Assembly: GCA_947494035.1 (NCBI GenBank)
Contig: CANLTN010000005.1
Location: forward strand, 124,001-188,000
Direction of reading: 5' to 3'
DNA from: Pseudovibrio sp947494035
GTDB taxonomy: Bacteria; Pseudomonadota; Alphaproteobacteria; Rhizobiales; Stappiaceae
Length of the DNA stretch: 64,000 nt
This document shows, in pieces, positions 44,265 through 52,177 of this stretch. Position 1 is the stretch's first letter; every line of letters starts with the position of its first letter. The notes beneath the pieces are model-generated. The model worked only from the letters and a program-made list of their open reading frames with translations, searched no databases and was not told the origin of the DNA. The position numbers and the translations under genes were made by a program.

Positions 44265-45672
44265 TGATTGCAGTTTCCCGTCTCTTCAATGGCAAAATGA
44301 ATGTGTGCATGCCAAGGTGTTTGGCGGCACTGCGGTAAAGAATGCATGCTTCAAAAATAATGGCCAATGTGGTGGCCAGTGCAGCTCCATAGAGGCCGAA
44401 TAACGGAATGAAGATGGTGTTGAGAATAAGGTTCATTACAAAGACGGTGGCATAGATCTTTGCGCAGGTGTTCTGATTGCCTGACAGCGTCAATAACGCA
44501 TCAACGGGACCAACAGACGCGCGTGCCAGTACGCCCAATATAAGGATGTAGAGGATTGGTGTGCCTTGCGTGAAGTTCTCGCCAAATAGGGAGAGCAGAA
44601 ACGGGCCGACTGCCATAATAAATCCAGCCATTAGCAGGGTCGGCCAGAAGGTCATTTGAGCGGTGTTGCGGACAAAGTCTTTGAGACCAGCCTTATCGTT
44701 GGAGTGATAAAGTCTGGCCATGCGTGGTGCGCTGGCGGCGCGTACGGCGTAATAAACAAAATGCATCAGTGCGAGTGTGCGTGAAGCGGCGAAGTAAATG
44801 CCTACCTGATCCGGTGGAAGCCAGAGTCCGATCAGGATTACATCTGAGCTGGTGATGAGCTGAAAGAAGCCATCAACTGCCAGCATGGGCACAGAGACAA
44901 GCAACCATGACTTTATCTGCAGCTTGCGAGGGGCAGGGTGGTGAACCCTGCGCAGGGAGACTTCCATCATGATGGTCTGGAGGACTGTGATGGTCCAGAC
45001 CGCTGCTATGGTCACGATACAGGCTGTAACTGCTGTGGGGGGATAATCCAGCGCCAGAGCAACCAGCATATACATGAGAACCAGCAGTGGGCGGCCAATG
45101 AAGTCCGGTATCATCGCTTTGAGTTGCCAGTCTTGCGCACGGGCGACACCTTCCAGCATGCCTGTGTAGGTGTGCATGGGAAGGCAGACTGCGATCAGGT
45201 AGAGCGGGAGAATATAGGTATTGCTGATGAAATCGGAGAACAACCATGCGATTGAGACGCCGAGCACCGCGATGGTGGTGGAGCTGAGCAGCACTAGAAA
45301 GCGGGCGCTGAAGAGCAGGCCGTTGAGAAGCTCGTATTGCTTCTTCTCCAGATACTCCGGAATGAAGCGGAGCAGTGAAACAGAGAAGCCAAGGCCGGAG
45401 AAGACGGTCAGAATGACGATGACCGTCCAGACAACGATGAAGACACCGTACTCTGACGCTCCCATCCAGCGGGCGAGAAAGACCTGCATGATATAGGCGA
45501 GGGCGGCACTTGCGACACGTAGTGCAAAGACGATGAGGGCGGAGCGCTGCGCTCCACCTGCGTCGCCCTGACCGAAGAGGGTGCTGAGTATCTTTTCCAG
45601 AATCGGCAGCAGCTTCGCCTGAGTGCGGTGGGGGAGAAGCACGACTGCCCATTTGAGGAGGAGTTCTTGCAC
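44251..45672 (-). CDS. Polysaccharide flippase (Wzx/MATE-like, MVF superfamily)
   Basis: A 473-residue membrane protein with about 12-14 hydrophobic segments. Family marks are GASEYGVFIVVWTVIVIL after an AYIMQVFLARWMG segment near residue 70, and long runs of paired helices with short basic loops. It probably flips a lipid-linked sugar or transports a cell-surface precursor across the inner membrane. It is the first gene of a pair with the acetyltransferase. The glycan is unknown. Confidence 0.87.
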   Translation of the reverse strand: MQELLLKWAVVLLPHRTQAKLLPILEKILSTLFGQGDAGGAQRSALIVFALRVASAALAYIMQVFLARWMGASEYGVFIVVWTVIVILTVFSGLGFSVSLLRFIPEYLEKKQYELLNGLLFSARFLVLLSSTTIAVLGVSIAWLFSDFISNTYILPLYLIAVCLPMHTYTGMLEGVARAQDWQLKAMIPDFIGRPLLVLMYMLVALALDYPPTAVTACIVTIAAVWTITVLQTIMMEVSLRRVHHPAPRKLQIKSWLLVSVPMLAVDGFFQLITSSDVILIGLWLPPDQVGIYFAASRTLALMHFVYYAVRAASAPRMARLYHSNDKAGLKDFVRNTAQMTFWPTLLMAGFIMAVGPFLLSLFGENFTQGTPILYILILGVLARASVGPVDALLTLSGNQNTCAKIYATVFVMNLILNTIFIPLFGLYGAALATTLAIIFEACILYRSAAKHLGMHTFILPLKRRETAINEAG

Positions 45673-46127
45673 GCGGTATGCCCTAATTATTACTGGTCTA
45701 TTATTACTAGCATTAAAATTAATATATTCAGAATGTCAGTGGGCGGGTTTGCTGTATCAGGCAGCTGCTTAGTTAAATCAGAGGCTTAGTGGATATGGCC
45801 GAACTGGAAATATTTGTTTCCGATAATCCTTATGGTTTTTGCAGATTGACTCGGATGTGGTTTGACGGAATCAATCAAAGAACATACAGTGAACAAAGTG
45901 AGGTTTTGCCGAGAGTGCCTTGAAGGCGAAAACATCGCGAACTGCAGAGCTGCGCTACCGCCCGGTGGTGCTAGAGGGACGCCTCCTCTCAAGCAAGCAG
46001 CTTTTGCCGGTCCCTGCGTCCGCCCAAACTGAGCGGGGACCGGCTGCTCTTTCCGATAAACTGAAGATGTCCGTTTGCGAAAGTAGCAGAGAATGATCCT
46101 GTTGGATCGAGAAGGGGCAGAGCCTTT
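45673..46127. other. Intergenic region with GC-rich hairpin block
   Basis: 455 bp between the flippase start and the ychJ end. The first part (45690-45780) is AT-rich, with two copies of ATTACTG/ATTACTAG-like sequence near 45690-45712. The part from about 45930 to 46060 turns GC-rich and holds an exact nine-base stem (see 46006-46044). Short minus-strand frames run through it but have no coding signs. Confidence 0.45.
46006..46044. repeat. Strong 9-bp stem-loop downstream of ychJ
   Basis: GCCGGTCCC (46006-46014) and GGGACCGGC (46036-46044) are exact inverted copies with a 21-base loop; AGCA/TGCT can extend the stem past a six-base bulge. There is no T-run. It lies about 85 bases downstream of ychJ. 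Confidence 0.5.
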
Positions 46128-46535
46128 TTAGAGGCGGGCACCTTCTTCGAGAGGTTCGACGTAGAACCAGCGGCCTTTACGTTTCTTGAAAAGGCTGAGT
46201 TCACGCTGCTCTCCTAACTGGCCGTGGGCAAGGTATTTCGCACAAAACAGGACGCTGCCTTTGGCGTCTCCTGCCTGACCCATTTCGGTTGCCAGAATCT
46301 CCAGTCCAACCCACTGAGTTTGTGCTGCGTATTCTGCGACCTCGATTGGGTTGAAGGTTCTCTGGTAGCGGGGCCACAGGGTGTCTTTCAGGTATTCGAT
46401 ATTCTGTGTTGAGTAGGCGCTGTAGCGGGAGCGCATGAGCTGCTCTGCTGTTTCAGGCAGGGCCTTGCCTTGTAGAAAAGGCTGACAACAGGCTTCGAAG
46501 TCTTTTCCTGATTGACATGGGCAGGGCGTTGTCAT
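46128..46535 (-). CDS. YchJ-family SEC-C motif protein
   Basis: A 135-residue protein of the UPF0225/YchJ type. The N-terminal SEC-C zinc motif CPCQSGKDFEACCQPFL is complete, followed by AEQLMRSRYSAYSTQNIEYLKDTLWP and a cystatin-like NTF2-fold core (SVLFCAKYLAHGQLGEQRELSLFKKRKGRWFYVE). The function of the family is not established. It is monocistronic. Confidence 0.88.
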   Translation of the reverse strand: MTTPCPCQSGKDFEACCQPFLQGKALPETAEQLMRSRYSAYSTQNIEYLKDTLWPRYQRTFNPIEVAEYAAQTQWVGLEILATEMGQAGDAKGSVLFCAKYLAHGQLGEQRELSLFKKRKGRWFYVEPLEEGARL

Positions 46536-46734
46536 CGATGACCATCCTTTAGAATTTTTTGCAGTATGTGCGGTCAGAACTTAAAGGCCCAGCTAAACGG
46601 TACTTTCCGGGTCAGGTCAAGAAGGACAAACAAGCTGCTCCAAGAGTGATTAAAGTTCGTGCGACTGGTTCAATCCTCCAACAGTGTCTTTTTCATAGGA
46701 TGCAGGAACAAGTTTTCTGCACGGTAGGATAGTA

Positions 46735-47847
46735 ATGCAAAAAGGGTCCATTTTGATTGTTGGTGCAGGCCCCAGCGGCTTGACTGCTGCAATAGAACTG
46801 AAGCGGCGTGGTTTTTCCCCCCGCATCATTGATGAGAGCGACCGCCCACACGTTCAATCACGGGCACTTGCTATTAATCCGCGGAGTCTCCAGATCCTGA
46901 AACCATCCGGTGTGACTGAGAAGTTACTGGAGAAGGCGTGGAAACTGAATCACGTTCATTTTCGTGGGCCTAATAACGAGTTGTTGGAGGTTGATCTTTC
47001 GGATCTTGGAGGCCCCTACAATTTCATGCTGTCCCTTCCGCAATACAAAACCGAGACTATTTTGGAACGGCATCTGACTGAGCAGGGCGTGCAGGTTGAG
47101 AGAGAATGTGAACTGATACGGATCGATCAGCAGGATGATACAGTAACGGCTACCATACAGACCAGCAGTGGTGAGGAAGAGGTTCTGCATCCGTCTATGG
47201 TGATCGGCGCAGATGGAGCGCATTCTATTGTGCGGAGCCAGATGGGGATGAGCTTTACCGGTAGTTCTTATCCTCAGGATTGGGGCCTTGCGGATGTGGA
47301 GTTAGAGCCAACGATCTCTATGGATGGACCGACCATGTTTGATCGCTCGCCGTATATCTTCGGCGTGATACCGTTTTCAGCAACGCGTGCGAGGATTGTC
47401 TCTGACTATCTTGAGCCGCTTGAAATCTTGCCGCCGATTTTGAAGGTGACTAAAGTCCATTGGAAATCGACCTTCCGGATTTCGCACCGTCTGGCGAGCC
47501 TTTATCAAAAAGGACGTGTTTTTCTGGTTGGAGATGCAGCTCATGTGCACTCACCATTTGGCGGTAGAGGCATGAATTTGGGGATTGAGGATGCGGCCTG
47601 GCTGGCGTGGCAGGTCTCTACCGGACATACGCATCAATATATGCTGGATCGTCGCCCCGTTGCGGCGGAGGTTATCAAAGTTGTCGATTCCGGAACTCGG
47701 TTTTTTGCCTCAAATAGCACGGCTATCCGGCTCTTCAGGCAGAAGTTTTTGCCAGTGCTTGGGCGTACGGATTACTTTAAGGCGCGGTTTATGAGGATGA
47801 TGTCAGCCGAGAATACGCCGTTTCCCCCTTGGCTGAAAGAGGACTAA
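46735..47847 (+). CDS. FAD-dependent monooxygenase (PHBH-like)
   Basis: A 370-residue flavoprotein hydroxylase of the p-hydroxybenzoate hydroxylase fold. N-terminal Rossmann motif LIVGAGPSGLTAAIELKRRG, the DG motif VIGADGAHSIVRSQMG (near residue 158) and the FAD-ribityl motif VFLVGDAAHVHSPFGGRGMNLGIEDA (near residue 265) are all present. It is shorter than most phenol-hydroxylase-type relatives and lacks a C-terminal thioredoxin-like domain. The aromatic or polyketide substrate is unknown. Single gene. Confidence 0.87.
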   Translation: MQKGSILIVGAGPSGLTAAIELKRRGFSPRIIDESDRPHVQSRALAINPRSLQILKPSGVTEKLLEKAWKLNHVHFRGPNNELLEVDLSDLGGPYNFMLSLPQYKTETILERHLTEQGVQVERECELIRIDQQDDTVTATIQTSSGEEEVLHPSMVIGADGAHSIVRSQMGMSFTGSSYPQDWGLADVELEPTISMDGPTMFDRSPYIFGVIPFSATRARIVSDYLEPLEILPPILKVTKVHWKSTFRISHRLASLYQKGRVFLVGDAAHVHSPFGGRGMNLGIEDAAWLAWQVSTGHTHQYMLDRRPVAAEVIKVVDSGTRFFASNSTAIRLFRQKFLPVLGRTDYFKARFMRMMSAENTPFPPWLKED

Positions 47848-47884
47848 CTTAATCGAGGTTTGATTGAGACAGAGGTCCAGATAA

Positions 47885-47908
47885 CAAAAAACCGCCTTGC
47901 GGCGGTTT
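47885..47908 (-). terminator. Terminator of the tRNA-Gly pair
   Basis: AACCGCC and GGCGGTT form an exact stem with a four-base loop; on the minus strand a run of T follows. It lies about 20 bases downstream of the second tRNA. Confidence 0.85.
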
Positions 47909-47923
47909 GTTTGTTTGTTTTTT

Positions 47924-47998
47924 TGGAGCGGGCGAGGCGATTCGAACGCCCGACCCTAACCTTGGCAAGGTTATGCTCTACCCCTGAGCTACGCCCGC
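47924..47998 (-). tRNA. tRNA-Gly (anticodon GCC)
   Basis: A 75-base minus-strand gene including an encoded CCA. Acceptor stem GCGGGCG/CGCCCGC, D-arm TAGCTCAGGGGTAGAGC, anticodon loop with GCC closed by CCT/AGG-type pairs, T-arm GGGCG-TTCGAAT-CGCCT. It is the downstream member of a tandem pair. Confidence 0.96.
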
Positions 47999-48046
47999 AT
48001 ATCCAAAAAAATCCAACTTCGCGAAAACTCAGCTTCTTAGAGAAAC

Positions 48047-48121
48047 TGGAGCGGGCGATGAGATTCGAACTCACGACCCTAACCTTGGCAAGGTTATGCT
48101 CTACCCCTGAGCTACGCCCGC
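48047..48121 (-). tRNA. tRNA-Gly (anticodon GCC), second copy
   Basis: Same length and cloverleaf as the neighbour 48 bases downstream, with identical acceptor, D- and anticodon arms and CCA. The T-stem differs by paired changes (GTGAG-TTCGAAT-CTCAT), so both copies remain well folded. Probably co-transcribed, with the promoter upstream of 48121. Confidence 0.96.
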
Positions 48122-48710
48122 ATTCTGTTTCGCTAGGACCGTTTGTTGCGGCCCCGTCGGTGAGGTGGGAGCTGTATGACAAAAGCTCGGGGTGATTGCA
48201 ACAAGGAATTTGAAATTGATTGTGGGATTTCCATAATATTGTGGACGTCGAAGTTATAGCGAGATTTTTAAAATATGTTTTGTAACAAATAGATAGAGTT
48301 GTTTTTCTAGCTATTTTTGCGTTGTGGAAATAATTGCACTTGAGTAAAATAACGTATGTGCGTTTCTCTGGAATATCGGGTGGAGCTTTTGATTTAAGAA
48401 ACCGGTTCCCTCATATATCTCAAGGGGATCCGTAAATTTTTGATGTCTTCGTCGCCGTGCCTGCATAGTGCTGGCAAGCTTTCGGTCTCATGGGGTGCCG
48501 GGATCATATGCTGTGGTTTGGAGAAGGCTGGCTCCATTCCCGGATCTGTTCGTGATGACAGCTCGTTAAGCACTTAATTTGTGGTCAGTTTGCCTAAGGC
48601 TGGCCATTTCTACGGATTGCTTGCCTTTTTTCGTCTGTGGCTTAAAACGGGGCAGCATTTATGTGGCAAACACTTGGGTTATCTCAGAGACTTGGAGGAG
48701 GTTCTTCTAT
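48122..48710. other. Long intergenic region between tRNA-Gly and the YbaK gene
   Basis: About 590 bp; the first 300 are AT-rich and hold the tRNA promoter (minus strand). The part 48450-48600 is less AT-rich without clear coding: the frame open from 48579 is only the upstream extension of the next gene. No dyad of note. Confidence 0.4.
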
Positions 48711-49238
48711 ATGCCAGCAAGCCGTCCGCAATTGATGTCCTTTTTGGAAGACTTGAACATTCCGGTTTCTACAGTTGATCATGAGCCGGTTTTTACGGTT
48801 GCTGAGTCTTCTGATTTGCATGATCGTATTTCGGGCGGGCACACCAAGAACCTGTTTCTCAAAGACAAAAAGGGGAATCTCTTTTTGGTGGTTGCGCTTC
48901 ATGATGCGACGATCGATCTGAAGAAGATTTCTGCGGTTATTGGCGCGTCCGGCCGTGTTTCCTTCGGTAAGGCAGACCTGCTTGAAGAGGTTCTGGGTGT
49001 TACTCCGGGATCGGTTACGCCGTTCTCGCTGATTAATGACCGGGAAGAACAGCGGGTATCTGTAGTGTTTGATGCAAACATGATGGAGCAGGATACTCTG
49101 AACTTCCATCCACTGCTGAACAACGCTTCTACCGCGATTTCGGCGGAAGGTCTGATGGCGTTTGCCAAGGCGTGTGGGCATGATGCAAGAGTGCTGGCGG
49201 TCTCTGAGGAAGCGCAGAAAGTCACTGAAGATCTATAA
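48711..49238 (+). CDS. Prolyl-tRNA editing protein (YbaK/ProX domain)
   Basis: A 175-residue free-standing editing domain (PF04073) that hydrolyses mis-charged Ala- or Cys-tRNA(Pro). Visible are SGGHTKNLFLKDKKGNLFLVVA (catalytic Lys/GxxTKNLF block near residue 46), VSFGKADLLEEVLGVTPGSVTPFSLIND and the C-terminal FHPLLNNASTAISAEGLMAF, all typical of the PrdX/ProXp-ala branch. ATG 48711 has GGAGGAGG nine bases upstream; the open frame back to 48579 is ignored. It is followed by a thioredoxin-TPR gene. Confidence 0.92.
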   Translation: MPASRPQLMSFLEDLNIPVSTVDHEPVFTVAESSDLHDRISGGHTKNLFLKDKKGNLFLVVALHDATIDLKKISAVIGASGRVSFGKADLLEEVLGVTPGSVTPFSLINDREEQRVSVVFDANMMEQDTLNFHPLLNNASTAISAEGLMAFAKACGHDARVLAVSEEAQKVTEDL

Positions 49239-49360
49239 AAACTAAGCGTTCGCCAATTGTAATTGGTCTCATCTACGACCATTTTAGGCAGCAGTTAGAG
49301 ATTTTTGATATGAGGAGCGCTGACGTAAGCAGCTCCCAGTTCAGGTAAAGGGTCAAGATA

Positions 49361-50359
49361 ATGAGTGGATCCGGATATTCCGTAGGTGGTAGCTTTGGTG
49401 GCTCCATGGGCGGTGGATATGGCGGTGGGTACCAGACCAATACACAGGCTGGTGCAGCTTCTCCATCCGCAGCTCCGGCAGCCAATGCTGCTGACTTGAT
49501 TGTTGATACAACCACTCAGACTTTTATGCAGGATGTTATCGAGGGCTCCCGTAATCAGGTTGTTCTCGTTGATTTCTGGGCGCCGTGGTGTGGTCCGTGT
49601 AAGCAGCTTACTCCGACACTTGAGAAGGTGGTCAAGGAAGCCAACGGCGCGCTTAAGCTGGTGAAGATGAACATCGAAGACTACCCGGAAGTTGCGGACC
49701 AGATGGGTGTTCAGTCGATCCCGGCTGTGTTTGCATTCAAAGGTGGCCAGCCTGTTGACGGGTTCATGGGTGCGCAGACCGAAGGCGAGATCAAGAAGTT
49801 TCTCGACCGTATCGGCGTGCAGATTGGGCCAAGCGATCTGGAAGTGATGCTAGAAAAAGCTGATGAGCTTCGGGATGCTGAAGGGTATCCGGAAGCTGCG
49901 CAACTTTACGGTGGTGCGCTTTCTATCGACGCTGGCAACGTGCAAGCCTTGTGTGGCCTTGCCATGTGCTATCTGGCGCTTGCAGAGAAAGACCATGCAA
50001 AGCAGATGCTCGACATGGTGCCGGAAGATCAGCGCGGCTCTCAGCATTTCGTCGCTGCGAAAGCGGCGCTGGAGCTTGCCGAGCAGTCAGAAGGGCTCGA
50101 TGACCTTGCTGATTTGCGTCAGCGCGTAGACGCAAACGCAGATGACCATCAGGCACGTTTTGATCTTGCACTGGCGCTTAGCGGCAAAGGTGACAAGAAC
50201 GGCGCCGTGGATGAGTTGATCGAGATTATTCGCCGTGATCGCGAGTGGAATGAAGACGGTGCACGCAAGCAATTGCTGCAATTCTTTGAGGCATGGGGCT
50301 TTAAAGATTCAGGTGCTGTTTACGGCCGCCGTAAACTCTCCTCAATTCTATTCTCGTAA
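49361..50359 (+). CDS. CnoX/YbbN-type thioredoxin with TPR domain
   Basis: A 332-residue protein: Gly/Ser-rich leader (residues 1-40, SGGSFGGSMGGGYGGGY), thioredoxin fold with the active site WAPWCGPCKQ near residue 73 and cis-Pro in SIPAVFAF, then a C-terminal TPR region (residues about 165-320). In E. coli the relative protects proteins from over-oxidation and hands them to GroEL and DnaK. Here, unlike E. coli CnoX, the full WCGPC is present, so reductase activity is likely. First gene of a run with the Lon-domain and Trm112-like genes. Confidence 0.9.
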   Translation: MSGSGYSVGGSFGGSMGGGYGGGYQTNTQAGAASPSAAPAANAADLIVDTTTQTFMQDVIEGSRNQVVLVDFWAPWCGPCKQLTPTLEKVVKEANGALKLVKMNIEDYPEVADQMGVQSIPAVFAFKGGQPVDGFMGAQTEGEIKKFLDRIGVQIGPSDLEVMLEKADELRDAEGYPEAAQLYGGALSIDAGNVQALCGLAMCYLALAEKDHAKQMLDMVPEDQRGSQHFVAAKAALELAEQSEGLDDLADLRQRVDANADDHQARFDLALALSGKGDKNGAVDELIEIIRRDREWNEDGARKQLLQFFEAWGFKDSGAVYGRRKLSSILFS

Positions 50360-50393
50360 TCTTGGCCTAATAATAAGAGCGGAGAGCACTTAA

Positions 50394-51083
50394 GTGGCCT
50401 CTATGACTGTTGGAAATGCGACCTACGCAGGTCTGGATGATCTGCCGCAGGTTGTGCCGTTGTTTGTTTTGCCGGGGGCTATCTTGCTCCCGCGCTCCCA
50501 CATGCCTCTCAATGTATTTGAGCCGCGCTATACCGCGATGATCGACAATGCCTTGCGCACTGATCGGATGATCGGGGTCATTCAGCCGCAGTTTGATACC
50601 ACTGACGAAGAGCTGGCCGGACGTCCTAAGCTTTGCACTGTGGGCTGTATGGGGCGTATTACCGGTTTTCAGGAGAGTGGCGACGGGCGCTATCTGATTA
50701 CGCTTTCTGGTGTTTCCCGCTTTGAACTGCGTGGTGAGCTGGAAGAGCGCGCGCCATTCCGTCGTGGACATGTTGACCCAACCCGTTTTGCGAGTGACCT
50801 AAAGACAGGCTTTGGTGAAGATGAGGTTGATCGGGACCAGCTGCTTGCAACGCTGAAGGAATATCTGAGCGTGAATGAGCTGGAAGCGGATTGGGAGAGC
50901 GTCAATTCCGCATCTACCGAGATATTGGTCAATGCATTGTGCATGATGAGTCCTTATGGACCAAAAGAGAAGCAGGCTCTGTTGGAAACGGAAAATCTGA
51001 AAGTGCGTGCGGATACGCTTGTTGCGCTGGCTGAGGTAGAGCTGGCACGCGGCAATGGCAGTACTGGCAGCACTCTTCAGTGA
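50394..51083 (+). CDS. Lon substrate-binding-domain protein
   Basis: A 229-residue protein with the LON N-terminal domain (PF02190) alone: VVPLFVLPGAILLPRSHMPLNVFEPRYTAMIDNAL near residue 20-55, then GCMGRITGFQESGDGRYLITLSGVSRFEL. No AAA or protease part. The GTG at 50394 has GGAG nine bases upstream, while the ATG at 50403 is too far. It lies between the CnoX-type gene and the Trm112-like gene, 34 and 18 bases away, as in many alphaproteobacteria. Role unknown. Confidence 0.9.
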   Translation: MASMTVGNATYAGLDDLPQVVPLFVLPGAILLPRSHMPLNVFEPRYTAMIDNALRTDRMIGVIQPQFDTTDEELAGRPKLCTVGCMGRITGFQESGDGRYLITLSGVSRFELRGELEERAPFRRGHVDPTRFASDLKTGFGEDEVDRDQLLATLKEYLSVNELEADWESVNSASTEILVNALCMMSPYGPKEKQALLETENLKVRADTLVALAEVELARGNGSTGSTLQ

Positions 51084-51116
51084 CGCAGGTAAGAATAAGA
51101 TATGAATGAGGGCTCT

Positions 51117-51308
51117 ATGAGCGAATTTGAAGCGCCACAGCTGGACCGACGGCTTCTTGAGCTGTTGGTTTGCCCGGTTACGAAGACAACGCTTGAATAC
51201 AACGCTGAGAACCAGGAGTTGATTTCTCGCGCGGCGAAGCTGGCCTATCCAATTCGGAATGGCATTCCGATTATGTTGGAAGAAGAAGCCCGCAAGATCG
51301 AAGATTAA
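51117..51308 (+). CDS. Trm112/UPF0434 family protein
   Basis: A 63-residue protein of the YcaR/Trm112 type. The core LLELLVCPVTKTTLEYNAENQELISRAAKLAYPIRNGIPIMLEEEA (position about 13-58) keeps a single Cys in LVCPVTK, so zinc binding is reduced. A start at 51102 would add five residues; GAGGG just before ATG 51117 favours the shorter form. Members activate methyltransferases in eukaryotes and archaea; the bacterial role is unclear. Third gene of the run. Confidence 0.87.
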   Translation: MSEFEAPQLDRRLLELLVCPVTKTTLEYNAENQELISRAAKLAYPIRNGIPIMLEEEARKIED

Positions 51309-51312
51309 GAGT

Positions 51313-51347
51313 AAAAAGGCTAGGAGAGATGATCTTCTAGCCTTTTT
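51313..51347. terminator. Bidirectional terminator between Trm112-like gene and yggU
   Basis: AAAAAGGCTAG (51313-51323) pairs exactly with CTAGCCTTTTT (51337-51347). It lies just after the plus-strand gene and includes the yggU stop codon; T-runs occur on both strands. Confidence 0.88.
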
Positions 51348-51640
51348 GCCAGTTCCTGCGGTTCGCCCAGAACATGCAGTGTTTTTATGCGGGCGGTGTG
51401 GCCTGCAATGACTTCCACTGAAGATTTTGTGACTGAGAGTGCTTTTGTAAAAAGGGCCGCAACGGCTTTGTTTGCCGCGCCTTTTTCTGGCACTGCACGC
51501 ACGCGCGCAAAAACGAGCTGCCGGCCATCCGACTGCTCGCCAATCTTTTCAATTTGATCTTTGGAGGATCTGGGGGTGAGGCGGACGGAAATGAGAATTC
51601 CGTCAGCCTGCAGTTTCCAAGGCCGTTCTTGTTCGACCAC
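51320..51640 (-). CDS. DUF167 / YggU-family protein
   Basis: A 106-residue protein of the DUF167 family: ISVRLTPRSSKDQIEKI at the N-terminus, then LVFARVRAVPEKGAANKAVAALFTKAL (position about 42-68) and a final VEVIAGHTARIKTLHVLG block. It follows yggT by three bases, the usual arrangement. No biochemical function is established. Confidence 0.9.
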   Translation of the reverse strand: MVEQERPWKLQADGILISVRLTPRSSKDQIEKIGEQSDGRQLVFARVRAVPEKGAANKAVAALFTKALSVTKSSVEVIAGHTARIKTLHVLGEPQELAKRLEDHLS

Positions 51641-51643
51641 TAC

Positions 51644-51934
51644 TTAGAATACGTAGGGGTAAACGTAGAGGCCGATGATGCGCTCAAGGAGGAAGATCCC
51701 GAGCAGCAATACGATAGGAGACAGATCCAGTCCGCCCATTGCTGGCAGGACCCTGCGGATTGGACGCAGCAGCGGTTCGGTCAAGTTATAGAGGGTCTGG
51801 CCGATCATGGCGATGAACTGATTGCTCGAGTTCACCACGTTGAATGCGTAGAGCCACGAGAAGATCACATTCGCAATAATGACCCACGTGTAAAGGTTTA
51901 AGATGATGAATAGGACATCAAGAATAGCGCGCAT
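51644..51934 (-). CDS. YggT-family membrane protein
   Basis: A 96-residue protein with two hydrophobic segments (about residues 2-28 and 65-90) joined by a loop with the family motif LTEPLLRPIRRVLPAMGGLDLSPI. Relatives influence osmotic tolerance and, in some bacteria, cell division or membrane-protein placement. A longer frame to 51952 begins with TTG and has no ribosome site; ATG 51934 is used. It is coupled to yggU. Confidence 0.9.
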   Translation of the reverse strand: MRAILDVLFIILNLYTWVIIANVIFSWLYAFNVVNSSNQFIAMIGQTLYNLTEPLLRPIRRVLPAMGGLDLSPIVLLLGIFLLERIIGLYVYPYVF

Positions 51935-52177
51935 GGGTTGGTTAAACTCCAAGTTTGCGGAGACGAACGATCTGTATTGCTTCCTCTAGGACAGAGCTGA
52001 GGAAACCGAGTTATTCCTCATGTAACTTTGAACTGAGGCAGCTGCAAGATCCAGCATGCCTCATTTTTCTATATTTAGAGCTAATTTTCTCCGCCAGCCC
52101 ATGAAAAAATGCCCATGCGCAGAAAATGGGCTTCTTCAGCGAAATCGTAGTGCAGGGTTTTTACTGTTTTGCAGGGC

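Noticed and set aside
45786..46204. Two short minus-strand frames between the flippase and ychJ
   Set aside because: They have no recognisable domain, one overlaps ychJ, and the GC-rich part is dominated by a stem-loop.
47844..48195. Reading frames over the tRNA-Gly pair
   Set aside because: Both strands are open across the tRNA genes by chance; the region is fully explained by tRNAs and a terminator.
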